DNA of 23,238 nt. It comes from Oscillospiraceae bacterium (GTDB taxonomy: Bacteria > Bacillota > Clostridia > Oscillospirales > Ruminococcaceae). The stretch spans positions 1 to 23,238 of the forward strand of contig JAHZHS010000012.1 in assembly GCA_019420135.1 (NCBI GenBank), given 5' to 3'. A program made the translations under genes and the position numbers. The notes below the pieces were generated by a model that was not told where the DNA came from, searched no databases, and saw nothing but the letters and a program-made list of their open reading frames with translations. Shown piece by piece: positions 1 to 6,736 of the stretch (the stretch's first letter is position 1; every line of letters starts with the position of its first letter).

Positions 1-1
1 G

Positions 2-394
2 GCAGCGGGGGCCGACCACTTCATCCGTACCTTGCCCGGCGGCTACCAGATGGAGCTCAACGAGGACGCCTCCAACGTCAGCCAGGGCCAGAAGCAGCTT
101 CTGACCATCGCCCGGGCCATCCTGGCCGACAACCGCATTCTGATCCTGGACGAGGCCACCAGCTCGGTGGATACCCGGACTGAGCAGCGCATCCAGAAGG
201 CCATGGACAACCTGATGCGGGGCCGCACCAGCTTTGTCATCGCCCACCGGCTGTCCACCATCAAGGACGCCGACCTCATCCTGGTCATGCGGGACGGCGA
301 CATTGTGGAGCAGGGCACCCACGACGAGCTGCTGGCCCAGGGCGGATTCTACGCCGACCTGTACAACAGCCAGTTCGAGGACGTCACTGCCTGA
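2..394 (+). CDS. ABC exporter, C-terminal end of the ATP-binding domain (5' truncated by window)
   Basis: This is the last 130 residues of an ATP-binding cassette protein; the reading frame is already open at base 2 and ends with TGA at 392-394. What remains is the second half of the nucleotide-binding domain: a signature motif of the variant form VSQGQKQLL, Walker B ILILDEATSSVD, the D-loop, and the switch histidine in IAHRLSTI, followed by the usual GTHDELL tail. The variant signature and the GRTSFVIAHRLSTI block are typical of exporter-type (MsbA/BmrA/BmrCD-like) fused permease-ATPase proteins, often half of a heterodimer. The membrane domain is outside the window, so the substrate cannot be judged. 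A hairpin terminator follows at 418-451. Confidence 0.9.
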   Translation, partial: AAGADHFIRTLPGGYQMELNEDASNVSQGQKQLLTIARAILADNRILILDEATSSVDTRTEQRIQKAMDNLMRGRTSFVIAHRLSTIKDADLILVMRDGDIVEQGTHDELLAQGGFYADLYNSQFEDVTA

Positions 395-417
395 GTTTCT
401 TTCCATCCTTCCTGTTT

Positions 418-451
418 CCCCGGACCTGCCCCCGCAGGCCCGGGGATTTTT
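418..451 (+). terminator. Rho-independent terminator of the ABC exporter gene
   Basis: Arms 418-423 (CCCCGG) and 440-445 (CCGGGG) pair, then 425-429 (CCTGC) pairs with 434-438 (GCAGG) around a CCCC loop. A T-run follows at 447-451. It lies 24 bases after the ABC stop codon. Confidence 0.8.
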
Positions 452-482
452 GCGGGGATTTTTCCCGCTGGTCCGACAGCCT

Positions 483-511
483 TTGACATCCCGGTATCCC
501 TGCTGTATACT
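483..511 (+). promoter_or_regulatory. Sigma-A promoter of the YoaK-family gene
   Basis: A perfect -35 box TTGACA (483-488) is separated by 17 bases from TATACT (506-511). It lies about 90 bases before the ATG at 601 and downstream of the preceding terminator, so the YoaK gene is probably transcribed alone. Confidence 0.75.
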
Positions 512-600
512 GGTTGCCGGGAAAGTGCGCGGCCGCATGGGGATGCAGCCGCGGCGGTGCGGGGGCCGTTTTTCCTCCGCAACAGAAGGAGGGGTCCATC

Positions 601-1329
601 ATGTACAGCCATTCTATCTCTCTGCCCGCGCCCCGGCGGGAGGAGGCACGGTTTGCCGCCCTGGCCGTCAACGCCGGGTTTGCGGGTTCGTTCGGCAGCG
701 TATACTGCTCTCATGTGTTTGCCAACGCCCAGACCGGCAACATCATCAGCCTGGCGTCCGAGATCCACAGCGGCGAATGGGCGGGCGTCTGGTCCCGCAC
801 CGCCGCCGTCGGCCTGTTTATCCTGGGTATCTATCTGTCCATCCGCCTGCCCTACCTCTGGTTCGGCGGCGACCAGCGGCGGTGGAAGCGCTGCTGCCTG
901 CTCATCGAGGCGGCCTGCTTCCTGCTGCAGGGACTTCTGCCCTTTGAGCAGCTGTCCGCCATCTCCCCCGCCATGTACCTGTGGCCAGTGTTCTTTGCCT
1001 CGGCCTTGCAGTACAACACCTTCACGGCGCTCCACGGCGTGCCGGTGTCCACCCTGTTCACCACTAACAACCTCCGCCAGATGACGCTCCACGCCACCAT
1101 CTGGCGCCAGAAATGCCGCGGCCTGACCCCCGCCTCCCAGGAGGAGGCCCATCAGGAACGCCGCATTACCCTCATCTACATTGCGGTGTTCATCGCTTTC
1201 TTCGGGGGCATTCTGGGCGGTGTCTACCTCACCTACCTCATGGAGACCCGCCTCATGTTCCTGTGCGCTGCCATCCTCTTCGTGGTGTGGATCTGGCAGC
1301 GGTGGGACGACCACCATTCCGCTGGCTGA
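601..1329 (+). CDS. YoaK/DUF1275 family membrane protein
   Basis: This 242-residue integral membrane protein has the hallmarks of the YoaK/DUF1275 family: a first segment rich in Gly/Ala/Phe (about 18-35), the conserved ANAQTGN stretch (41-47), a TTNNLRQ block (154-160), and about six hydrophobic segments, the last two near 191-213 and 217-232. The biochemical function of the family is not established; members are thought to be small inner-membrane proteins, perhaps transporters. The ATG at 601 is chosen over upstream in-frame starts because an AGAAGGAGG ribosome site ends about ten bases before it and the family begins there. It has its own promoter (483-511) and a bidirectional terminator after it, so it appears monocistronic. 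Confidence 0.85.
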   Translation: MYSHSISLPAPRREEARFAALAVNAGFAGSFGSVYCSHVFANAQTGNIISLASEIHSGEWAGVWSRTAAVGLFILGIYLSIRLPYLWFGGDQRRWKRCCLLIEAACFLLQGLLPFEQLSAISPAMYLWPVFFASALQYNTFTALHGVPVSTLFTTNNLRQMTLHATIWRQKCRGLTPASQEEAHQERRITLIYIAVFIAFFGGILGGVYLTYLMETRLMFLCAAILFVVWIWQRWDDHHSAG

Positions 1330-1341
1330 CCTCCTCTCAAA

Positions 1342-1413
1342 CACAACAGAAAAAGGCTCCCTCTTCCCTGCCGTCCGGACGGACGCGGGAGGAGGGAGCC
1401 TTCTTTTGTTGTG
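1342..1413. terminator. Long bidirectional terminator between convergent genes
   Basis: A long inverted repeat: the left arm runs from 1342 through AAAAAGGCTCCCTC (about 1350-1363) and the right arm is GAGGGAGCC then TTCTTTTGTTGTG (to 1413). The core stem is flanked by A-rich and T-rich tracts on opposite sides, so it can end transcripts of both the YoaK gene (+) and the ZIP gene (-). Confidence 0.85.
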
Positions 1414-1416
1414 GTT

Positions 1417-2232
1417 TCAACCAAGGAAAACGTCCAGCATCATCATGACGAGGAAGCCGGTCAATACGCTGAGGGTGCCGGTGTTGGAGTGTTCCCCCAG
1501 GCGTGCCTCGGGGATGAGTTCCTCCACCACCACATACAGCATGGCGCCGGCGGCAAAGGCCAGCAGCCAGGGCATAACAGTCACCGCCTGCCCCGCCGCC
1601 AGCACGATGAGCAGGCCGAACACCGGCTCCACCACGCCGGACAACGCGCCGCAGACAAAGGCCTTGCCGTTGCCGACGCCCTGGGCTTTGAGGGGCAGGG
1701 ATACCGCCGCGCCCTCGGGGAAGTTCTGCAGGGCCATGCCCAGAGCCAGGGCCACCGCCCCGGCCAGTGCCCCCTGGGAGGGGTCCGCCGCCGCCACCGA
1801 GAAGGTCAGGCCCACGGCCATGCCCTCGGGGATATTGTGCAGCGTGACGGCCAGCACGATCATGGTGGTGCGCTTGAGTCGGGCGGGCAGGCCCTCCGGT
1901 TCGTCGCTGCCCATGTGCAGGTGGGGCATCAGCCGGTCCAGGAGCAGCAGGAAGGCTGCCCCCGCCGCAAAGCCCACAAAGACGGGCAGCCCCACCGCCA
2001 GGGCCCGGGGCGTGCCGGGGGCCGCCTGCTGTTCGGCCATCTCCATGGCCGGGATGAGCAGACTCCACACCGAGGCCGCCACCATGACGCCCGCGGCAAA
2101 GCCGAGGAAGAGCTTCTGGGTCAGCTCGCCCATCTCTTTTTTGAAGAAAAATACCATGGCGGCGCCCAGGACGGTGGCCAGGCAGGTAAAGCCTGTGCCC
2201 AGGGCCGCGTACAACAGTTCTTTTTGCAGCAT
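1417..2232 (-). CDS. ZIP family divalent metal transporter (GufA-like)
   Basis: This 271-residue polytopic membrane protein belongs to the ZIP family, which moves zinc and related divalent metals into the cytoplasm. The metal-site signatures are visible: HNIPEG (132-137) in the fourth membrane helix and QNFPEG (169-174) in the fifth. The second motif starts with Gln rather than His, which is usual for the GufA-like bacterial branch. A later EELIPEA (238-244) and about eight hydrophobic segments complete the fold. The ATG at 2232 was picked because AAAGGAG lies just upstream, and the preceding in-frame residues run into the cardiolipin synthase gene in another frame and look non-coding. It starts 68 bases after the cls stop, so the two are probably co-transcribed. 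Metal specificity cannot be read from the sequence. Confidence 0.88.
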   Translation of the reverse strand: MLQKELLYAALGTGFTCLATVLGAAMVFFFKKEMGELTQKLFLGFAAGVMVAASVWSLLIPAMEMAEQQAAPGTPRALAVGLPVFVGFAAGAAFLLLLDRLMPHLHMGSDEPEGLPARLKRTTMIVLAVTLHNIPEGMAVGLTFSVAAADPSQGALAGAVALALGMALQNFPEGAAVSLPLKAQGVGNGKAFVCGALSGVVEPVFGLLIVLAAGQAVTVMPWLLAFAAGAMLYVVVEELIPEARLGEHSNTGTLSVLTGFLVMMMLDVFLG

Positions 2233-2300
2233 GAGGTCTCCTTTTGAGTCGGTCGAAGATTCGAGGTCGGGAAAAGGGGTTGCCCCGGCAGCGCCCCGTG

Positions 2301-3857
2301 TCAGAACAGGGGCGCCATGGTGCGCAGCACCGCCGACAGCAGGGTGCCGAAAAAGCTGTTGCGGCACTCGTTGAGGGTGATAGCGCGGCAATGGGATTCC
2401 AGCTCGATCATGTCGGCGCGGATGTCCGCCAGGGCACGGCAGCCGTAGAGCAGGGCGCTGCACTCAAAGTGCAGGTAGAGGCTGCGGTAGTCCAGGTTGA
2501 CGGTGCCCACCGCGGCAATGCGGTCGTCGCACAGCCAGGTCTTGCCGTGGAGAAAGCCCGGCGTATAGCTGAAGATGCGCACCCCCGCCTGCAGAAGGGG
2601 CGGGAAGTAGCTGCGGGTCAGCTGGTAGGTCATCTTTTTGTCCGGGATGCCGGGGGTGTAGATGCGCACATCCACTCCCCGCTTGGCCGCCAGGCAGAGG
2701 GCGGTCAGGAGTTCGTTGCTCAGGATCAGGTAGGGCGTGGTGATGAACAGGCTGTACCGCGCCTGATTGATGAGCTCCAGATAGACGTTCTGGGAGACGC
2801 TCTCCCGGTCCACGGGACTGTCCGAGAAGGGCTGGACCAGACCGTCCGCCACAAAGGGGGCGGGACGGTGGCGCTCCGGCTTGAAATGCTCGAACTCCCG
2901 GTCGGTGGGCCGGTTGGCGTTCCAGAATTCCAGGAACATGATGGTGAAGCTCCAGGCCGCATCCCCCCGCAGGCGGATGGCGGTATCCCGCCAGTGGCCG
3001 AAGCGATCCAGCTTGTTGATGTACTCGTCCGCAATATTGACCCCGCCGGAAAAGGCGATGTAGCCGTCAATGACCATGATCTTGCGGTGGTCCCGGTTGT
3101 TCATGACCAGGTTGAGTACCGGGACAAAGGGGTTGAAGGGCAGGCTGTGGATGCCCTCCTCCTCCAGTTTGCTCCAGTAACCCATGGGCAGCACACTGAC
3201 GCTGCCCACGTCGTCGTAGATGACCCGGACATCCACCCCCTGGGCTGCCTTGCGCCTGAGGATCTCATGGATCTGGTCCCACATGGTGCCCAGGCCGATA
3301 ATAAAGTATTCAATGAAGATGAAGTGCTCGGCGCTTTCCAGAGCGGGGAGCATATCGGCAAACATGTCGTCGCCCAGGGGATAGTACTTGACCTCGGTGT
3401 CGGAAAAGACGGGGTAACGCCCCCGGCGGCTGAGATACCGGGCCGTCAGGGCGCCCCGGGAATCGTTTTGTTTCAGGCGCTCCACCGGTTCCGGTTCCTG
3501 GGTCAGCAGCGGATGGATGCGGGCCGCCGCCCGGTCCAGCTTGCGCCGCAGCCGGAAGGCCGGGCGCTTGTTGCCCCACAGCAGATACAGAATGCCGCCC
3601 TGCACCGGCATGAGCAGGAACAGCGCCATCCAGCTGATCTTGAACTCCGGCTCGATGGAATCCACGCGGATGAGCAGCAGGCACATGATGACACTGAAGG
3701 CAATGCACAGGCCGTTGATCCAGGGGATATAATCGGTCAGGCGCAGAAACAGAAACGCCATCCACACCGCCTGGCTGAGGATCAATAGCCCCGTCAGTAC
3801 CAGGCGGCTGAATACCGCACTGTAAACCCGCTTGATGATACGGTTGATCTTGCGCAA
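2301..3857 (-). CDS. cls: Cardiolipin synthase (phospholipase D superfamily)
   Basis: This 518-residue membrane enzyme condenses two phosphatidylglycerol molecules to cardiolipin and glycerol. Three hydrophobic segments lie near the N-terminus (about 17-40, 47-64, 72-95), followed by two phospholipase D domains, each with a complete HKD motif: H257-x-K259-x4-D264 (HRKIMVID) and H437-x-K439-x4-D444 (HGKTWLCD). The length is normal for the bacterial Cls family. The start is TTG: AAAGGAG lies at proper distance before it, no ATG exists until well inside the first membrane segment, and the basic start RKINRIIKR fits a Cls N-terminus. A promoter candidate lies at 3939-3967. The ZIP transporter gene follows on the same strand. 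Confidence 0.93.
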   Translation of the reverse strand: MRKINRIIKRVYSAVFSRLVLTGLLILSQAVWMAFLFLRLTDYIPWINGLCIAFSVIMCLLLIRVDSIEPEFKISWMALFLLMPVQGGILYLLWGNKRPAFRLRRKLDRAAARIHPLLTQEPEPVERLKQNDSRGALTARYLSRRGRYPVFSDTEVKYYPLGDDMFADMLPALESAEHFIFIEYFIIGLGTMWDQIHEILRRKAAQGVDVRVIYDDVGSVSVLPMGYWSKLEEEGIHSLPFNPFVPVLNLVMNNRDHRKIMVIDGYIAFSGGVNIADEYINKLDRFGHWRDTAIRLRGDAAWSFTIMFLEFWNANRPTDREFEHFKPERHRPAPFVADGLVQPFSDSPVDRESVSQNVYLELINQARYSLFITTPYLILSNELLTALCLAAKRGVDVRIYTPGIPDKKMTYQLTRSYFPPLLQAGVRIFSYTPGFLHGKTWLCDDRIAAVGTVNLDYRSLYLHFECSALLYGCRALADIRADMIELESHCRAITLNECRNSFFGTLLSAVLRTMAPLF

Positions 3858-3938
3858 AAAGTACTCCTTTCCCCGCTGTATCCGGTATGTACCGGTACGG
3901 ATTTTCCCGCCTTGGGCGGGGCCGCAAATAATATCCCT

Positions 3939-3967
3939 ACTGTATCACTATGGGGCGAAAATTGCAA
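3939..3967 (-). promoter_or_regulatory. Candidate promoter of the cls operon
   Basis: On the minus strand, TTGCAA (3967-3962) is followed after 17 bases by TACAGT (3944-3939). This gives a leader of roughly 75 bases before the TTG start of cls. Confidence 0.5.
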
Positions 3968-4254
3968 GGCGGCGTCGAAAAGCCGCCTGCTTCCCACGCG
4001 GCGAGGGGACTTTCTGCCGGGCGGAGTTTCCCCGCGGACCGGCAGTCCGCCCTCCTGCCCGGCCTTTCGCCGAGGAAGAGGTTTTTCCTTTCCCTGCGCA
4101 GGGTCCGGCGCTTGCCCGGCATGGCATCCGAACCCAAAAGCGGCCAATAAGGCGGCGGAAACGCCGAATTTGGCGCGTCTGCCAACTATTTTTCAAAAAC
4201 TTTTTGAAAATTCGAATTTTATTTCTCTCGTCATCTCGTTATATTTTTTAATTT

Positions 4255-4281
4255 TTAGCACTCTACTTGCTAGATTGCTAA
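4255..4281 (+). promoter_or_regulatory. CIRCE-like operator (HrcA binding site)
   Basis: TTAGCACTC (4255-4263), nine bases, then GATTGCTAA (4273-4281). The CIRCE consensus is TTAGCACTC-N9-GAGTGCTAA, so the left arm is perfect, the spacer is exact and the right arm has one mismatch. CIRCE is the operator of the heat-shock repressor HrcA, and its position upstream of a small heat-shock gene supports the assignment. hrcA is not in the window. Confidence 0.88.
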
Positions 4282-4284
4282 TTT

Positions 4285-4314
4285 TTCACAGTTTATTCAT
4301 ACTTTATTCATAAT
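4285..4314 (+). promoter_or_regulatory. Candidate promoter of the small heat-shock gene
   Basis: TTCACA (4285-4290), an 18-base spacer and CATAAT (4309-4314) lie immediately after the CIRCE-like operator. An alternative is TTGCTA (4275-4280) with a 17-base spacer and CATACT (4298-4303), which would overlap the operator. In either case bound HrcA would sit on or beside the -35 box. Confidence 0.5.
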
Positions 4315-4385
4315 CCGGGAGTATTCTAGAATTGTCGAAAGGGAAAAGGCCCGGAAGACAAAAAACAAACACACTTGCACATGAC

Positions 4386-4401
4386 CGGCGCCAAAGCGCC
4401 G
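4386..4401 (+). other. Short hairpin just before the hsp20 ribosome site
   Basis: CGGCGC (4386-4391) pairs perfectly with GCGCCG (4396-4401) around a four-base loop. The GGAG ribosome site begins ten bases further on. The stem does not cover the ribosome site, so a thermosensor role is only a speculation. Confidence 0.45.
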
Positions 4402-4423
4402 TTTGAAAAAGGAGATATGACTT

Positions 4424-4837
4424 ATGGCACTTCTTATGGATCGTCGTTATAATCCGTTCCGCGATTTCGAGGACATCAACCGCGCATTCTTTGGTGACAA
4501 CTCCCTGGCCGAGTTCAAGACCGATATCCGCGACATGGGCGACGGCTTCCAGCTGGAGGCTGATCTGCCCGGCTTCAAGAAGGAGGACATCAAGCTGTCT
4601 GTGAACGGCGGCACCCTGACCATCAAGGCGGAGCGTCACAGCGACTTTGAGGATCAGGACAAGAAGTCCGGCTATCTGCGCTGCGAGCGCAGCTACGGTT
4701 CCTACAGCCGCAGCTTTGATGTGACCGGCGTGGATGTCAGCCAGATTTCCGCCTCCTACACCGACGGTGTGCTGCGCATCCGTCTGCCCAAGCAGGCGCC
4801 GAAACAGCCCGATGACCGCACTATCGTGATCGAGTAA
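4424..4837 (+). CDS. hsp20: Small heat-shock protein, Hsp20/alpha-crystallin family
   Basis: This 137-residue cytoplasmic chaperone holds unfolding proteins in a refoldable state without ATP. The alpha-crystallin domain spans about 32-123, with the conserved strand LEADLPGFKKEDIKLSV (45-60), the NGGTLTIKAER block, and the DGVLRIRLPK strand (114-123). The short C-terminal tail ends RTIVIE, resembling the I-x-I anchor used in oligomer assembly. The N-terminal NPFRDFEDINRAFF is typical of clostridial Hsp18/Hsp20. The start at 4424 has GGAG nine bases upstream; an out-of-frame ATG at 4417 is too close to the ribosome site. The CIRCE-like operator at 4255-4281 indicates HrcA repression. A strong terminator follows, so the gene is probably monocistronic. 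Confidence 0.93.
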   Translation: MALLMDRRYNPFRDFEDINRAFFGDNSLAEFKTDIRDMGDGFQLEADLPGFKKEDIKLSVNGGTLTIKAERHSDFEDQDKKSGYLRCERSYGSYSRSFDVTGVDVSQISASYTDGVLRIRLPKQAPKQPDDRTIVIE

Positions 4838-4902
4838 TCGGTCCGTGATGTGCCGGAAACGGTAGCAAAACATTTAGTGGAGGAAACTCCGCATCCCATA
4901 CC

Positions 4903-4951
4903 GGGGAAGGCCCGGGTGCTCACATGGGCACCCGGGCCTTCCCCTTTCTGT
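4903..4951 (+). terminator. Strong hairpin terminator of hsp20
   Basis: A perfect 17-bp stem (4903-4919 with 4928-4944) closes an eight-base loop and is followed by TTTCTGTTT. It lies between convergent genes. On the minus strand there is no T-run after it, so it chiefly serves hsp20, though it may also protect the end of the cupin transcript. Confidence 0.85.
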
Positions 4952-4990
4952 TTCCAGCCGGACGGCTTGTATCATCCCGGAAATTCCGCC

Positions 4991-5422
4991 TTACTCGGCG
5001 TCGGAGCGGGCGGCGCGGACCTCCGCCTCGAACTCATCGTACTCCCGGATATATTCACTCTCGTCGTAGTGCTCACTGGCAAGGCAGAGCAGCACCGAAT
5101 CGGGGCTGAAATCGTACATTTCCTTCCACGCCATGCGGGGAATGTAGACGCCGGTGCGGGGACGGTTGAGGCAGAACACCACCTCATTGCCCAGGCCGTC
5201 CATCACCTTGACCTTACTCTTGCCCGCCACGTTCACCAGCACAAACTCGCTGCGGCGGTTGGCATGGCGGCCCCGGATGATATCCGGGTCGGAGCCGTAG
5301 ATATAAAAGACCCGCTGGATGGCAAAAGGAACGTCTTTCTCCCCCTCCACAACGACCAGGTTGCCCCGCTCGTCCCCGTGTTCGGCAAACTCGATAAAGC
5401 AGGCGCTGTTGGTCATGTCCAT
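4991..5422 (-). CDS. FdtA/QdtA-like sugar 3,4-ketoisomerase, cupin fold
   Basis: This 143-residue single-domain cupin matches the WxcM/FdtA/QdtA family, which isomerises dTDP-4-keto-6-deoxyglucose to the 3-keto sugar before transamination. Visible family features are the early DERGNLVVVEG block, the RVFYIYG strand (37-43), RGRHANRRSEFVLV (50-63) and the late SVLLCLASEHYDESEYIREYDEF segment (109-131). In characterised FdtA/QdtA enzymes the active-site stretch is RGxHAHK; here H53 is kept but the second His is Asn (N55), so the exact reaction is less certain. Start: ATG at 5422, nine bases after AAAGGAG. It lies 31 bases downstream of the aminotransferase gene on the same strand, as expected for an amino-sugar pathway pair. 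Confidence 0.82.
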   Translation of the reverse strand: MDMTNSACFIEFAEHGDERGNLVVVEGEKDVPFAIQRVFYIYGSDPDIIRGRHANRRSEFVLVNVAGKSKVKVMDGLGNEVVFCLNRPRTGVYIPRMAWKEMYDFSPDSVLLCLASEHYDESEYIREYDEFEAEVRAARSDAE

Positions 5423-5453
5423 GGCGTGCTTCTCCTTTCTTTCCTGCGGGCGG

Positions 5454-6563
5454 TCAGACGCAGCCCGGGCGGTAGGCATTGATGGTGCGGATGACCGTCT
5501 CCTGTTCCTCCACCGTCATGCCGTTGTACATGGGCAGGCTCAGCACCTCGTCGGCGTAGCGCTCGGCGATGGGGAAGTCTCCCTTATGGTAGCCCAGGTT
5601 GGCGTAGGCCTCGCTGAGATGGGGCGGGATGGGATAGTGGATGATGGTGCCGATGCCGTTTTTGTCCAGCCAGGCTGCCAGCTCATCCCGGAAACCGGGC
5701 AGATGCACCACATACTGATGCCAGGAGCTGTCCGCTCCCGGACGCACCCGGGGCTTGATGAGGCCGGGCAGATTGAGTTCGGCGTCGTAGCGGGCGGCAA
5801 TGCGGCAGCGTTCCGCGTTGAAGTCCTGGAGGTATTTCAGTTTGACCCGCAAAAGGCCCGCCTGCAGTTCATCCAGGCGGCTGTTGGCGCCCACCACTTT
5901 ATTCTGATAGCGGCGGTCGCTGCCGTAATTGCGGAACACCCGGCAGCGGGCGGCGATGTCGTCGTCGTTGGTGGTGATGCAGCCCGCGTCCCCGAAGGCG
6001 CCGCAGCCCTTGGTGGGGTAGAAGCTGAAGCAGCCGATGTCCCCGATGGAACCGGTGACCTGACCTTTCCAGCGGTTGCCGTGGCTCTGGGCGCAGTCCT
6101 CCACCACCTTCAGATTGTGGCGGCGGGCAATGTCCATGATCTTGTCCATGTCGCAGCTCTGGCCGTAGAGATGCACCGCCAAAATGGCCTTGGTGCGGGG
6201 GGTGACGGCCGCCTCGATCTTGTCGGCGTCGATGTTGTCGTACTGATCCGGCTCCACAAAGACCGGCGTGACTCCGTTGATGGTGATGCCCATAACGCAG
6301 GCAATGTAGGCGTTGGCGCTGACGATGACCTCGTCCCCCGCCCCGATGTTCAAAAGGCGGAAAGCGATCCACAGGGCGTCCAGCCCCGAGGCCAGGCCCA
6401 CACAGTGTCTGGCGCCCACCATGGCGGCCCACTCTTTTTCAAAGGCCTCCACCTCCCGGCCCAGGATGTACCATCCGCTGCGAAGCACTTCGATGGCTTT
6501 CGCCTCATATTCGGCCGCGTGCAGGCTGTACTGCCGCCCCAGGTCGTTGGGCATGATCCGCAT
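5454..6563 (-). CDS. DegT/DnrJ/EryC1/StrS family sugar aminotransferase
   Basis: This 369-residue PLP enzyme transfers an amino group from an amino acid to a keto-sugar nucleotide. The fold-type I landmarks are present: the GLASGLDALWIAFRLL phosphate-binding region (56-71), the conserved Asp in VVEDCAQSHG (D156), and the Schiff-base lysine in FSFYPTKGCGAFGDAG (K185). The ending and full length are normal. With the neighbouring cupin it resembles FdtB/QdtB, which act on the 3-keto sugar made by FdtA/QdtA; that exact activity is inferred from the pairing only. The ATG at 6563 follows GGGAGG. A second in-frame ATG three codons in is less well placed. It is first in a two-gene unit with its own promoter (6630-6658). 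Confidence 0.87.
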   Translation of the reverse strand: MRIMPNDLGRQYSLHAAEYEAKAIEVLRSGWYILGREVEAFEKEWAAMVGARHCVGLASGLDALWIAFRLLNIGAGDEVIVSANAYIACVMGITINGVTPVFVEPDQYDNIDADKIEAAVTPRTKAILAVHLYGQSCDMDKIMDIARRHNLKVVEDCAQSHGNRWKGQVTGSIGDIGCFSFYPTKGCGAFGDAGCITTNDDDIAARCRVFRNYGSDRRYQNKVVGANSRLDELQAGLLRVKLKYLQDFNAERCRIAARYDAELNLPGLIKPRVRPGADSSWHQYVVHLPGFRDELAAWLDKNGIGTIIHYPIPPHLSEAYANLGYHKGDFPIAERYADEVLSLPMYNGMTVEEQETVIRTINAYRPGCV

Positions 6564-6629
6564 GGTTCTGCCTCCCTCAATCTTGTAGGTATTCCGGGGA
6601 TTCTCCCGGGTGTATCCATGTATTATTTT

Positions 6630-6658
6630 ATTATAGCATATCCGCCCCGGGATGGAAA
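6630..6658 (-). promoter_or_regulatory. Promoter of the aminotransferase-cupin operon
   Basis: On the minus strand TTTCCA (6658-6653), 17 bases and a perfect TATAAT (6635-6630) lie about 67 bases upstream of the aminotransferase ATG and beyond the his terminator. Confidence 0.7.
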
Positions 6659-6674
6659 GCGGGCGGGCAGAGGG

Positions 6675-6712
6675 GCAAAAAATCCCCGGCCGGAGCGTTT
6701 CCCGGCCGGGGA
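6675..6712 (-). terminator. Terminator of the histidine operon
   Basis: TCCCCGGCCGG (6683-6693) pairs perfectly with CCGGCCGGGGA (6702-6712). Read on the minus strand, the hairpin is followed by a T-run (6682-6677). It begins 24 bases after the stop of the phosphatase gene. Confidence 0.88.
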
Positions 6713-6736
6713 CTTTGTTTTGCCGTAAATGCCCGC

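Larger units (their letters stand above)
3858..4423. other. Intergenic regulatory region between cls (-) and hsp20 (+)
   Basis: This 566-base gap holds no convincing gene. From left to right it contains the cls leader with overlapping inverted repeats (CCGGTA/TACCGG at 3882-3895; CCCGCC/GGCGGG at about 3909-3921), the cls promoter (3939-3967), a GC-rich hairpin GGCGGC/GCCGCC (3968-3987), a CGGCG-GAAA-CGCCG hairpin (4153-4166), a terminator-like hairpin with T-run (4170-4193), a 21-base palindrome (4190-4210), a strongly AT-rich stretch (about 4187-4320), the CIRCE-like operator (4255-4281), a promoter candidate, and a short hairpin (4386-4401) before the hsp20 ribosome site. Short open frames here lack ribosome sites. 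Confidence 0.6.

Noticed and set aside
4417..4452. Eleven-codon upstream frame overlapping the start of hsp20
   Set aside because: Its ATG is only two bases from the GGAG site, too near for efficient initiation, so coupling or leader-peptide control is unlikely.
4850..5482. Plus-strand open frame of 210 codons opposite the cupin gene
   Set aside because: It starts inside the hsp20 terminator region and is the antisense shadow of a recognised cupin.
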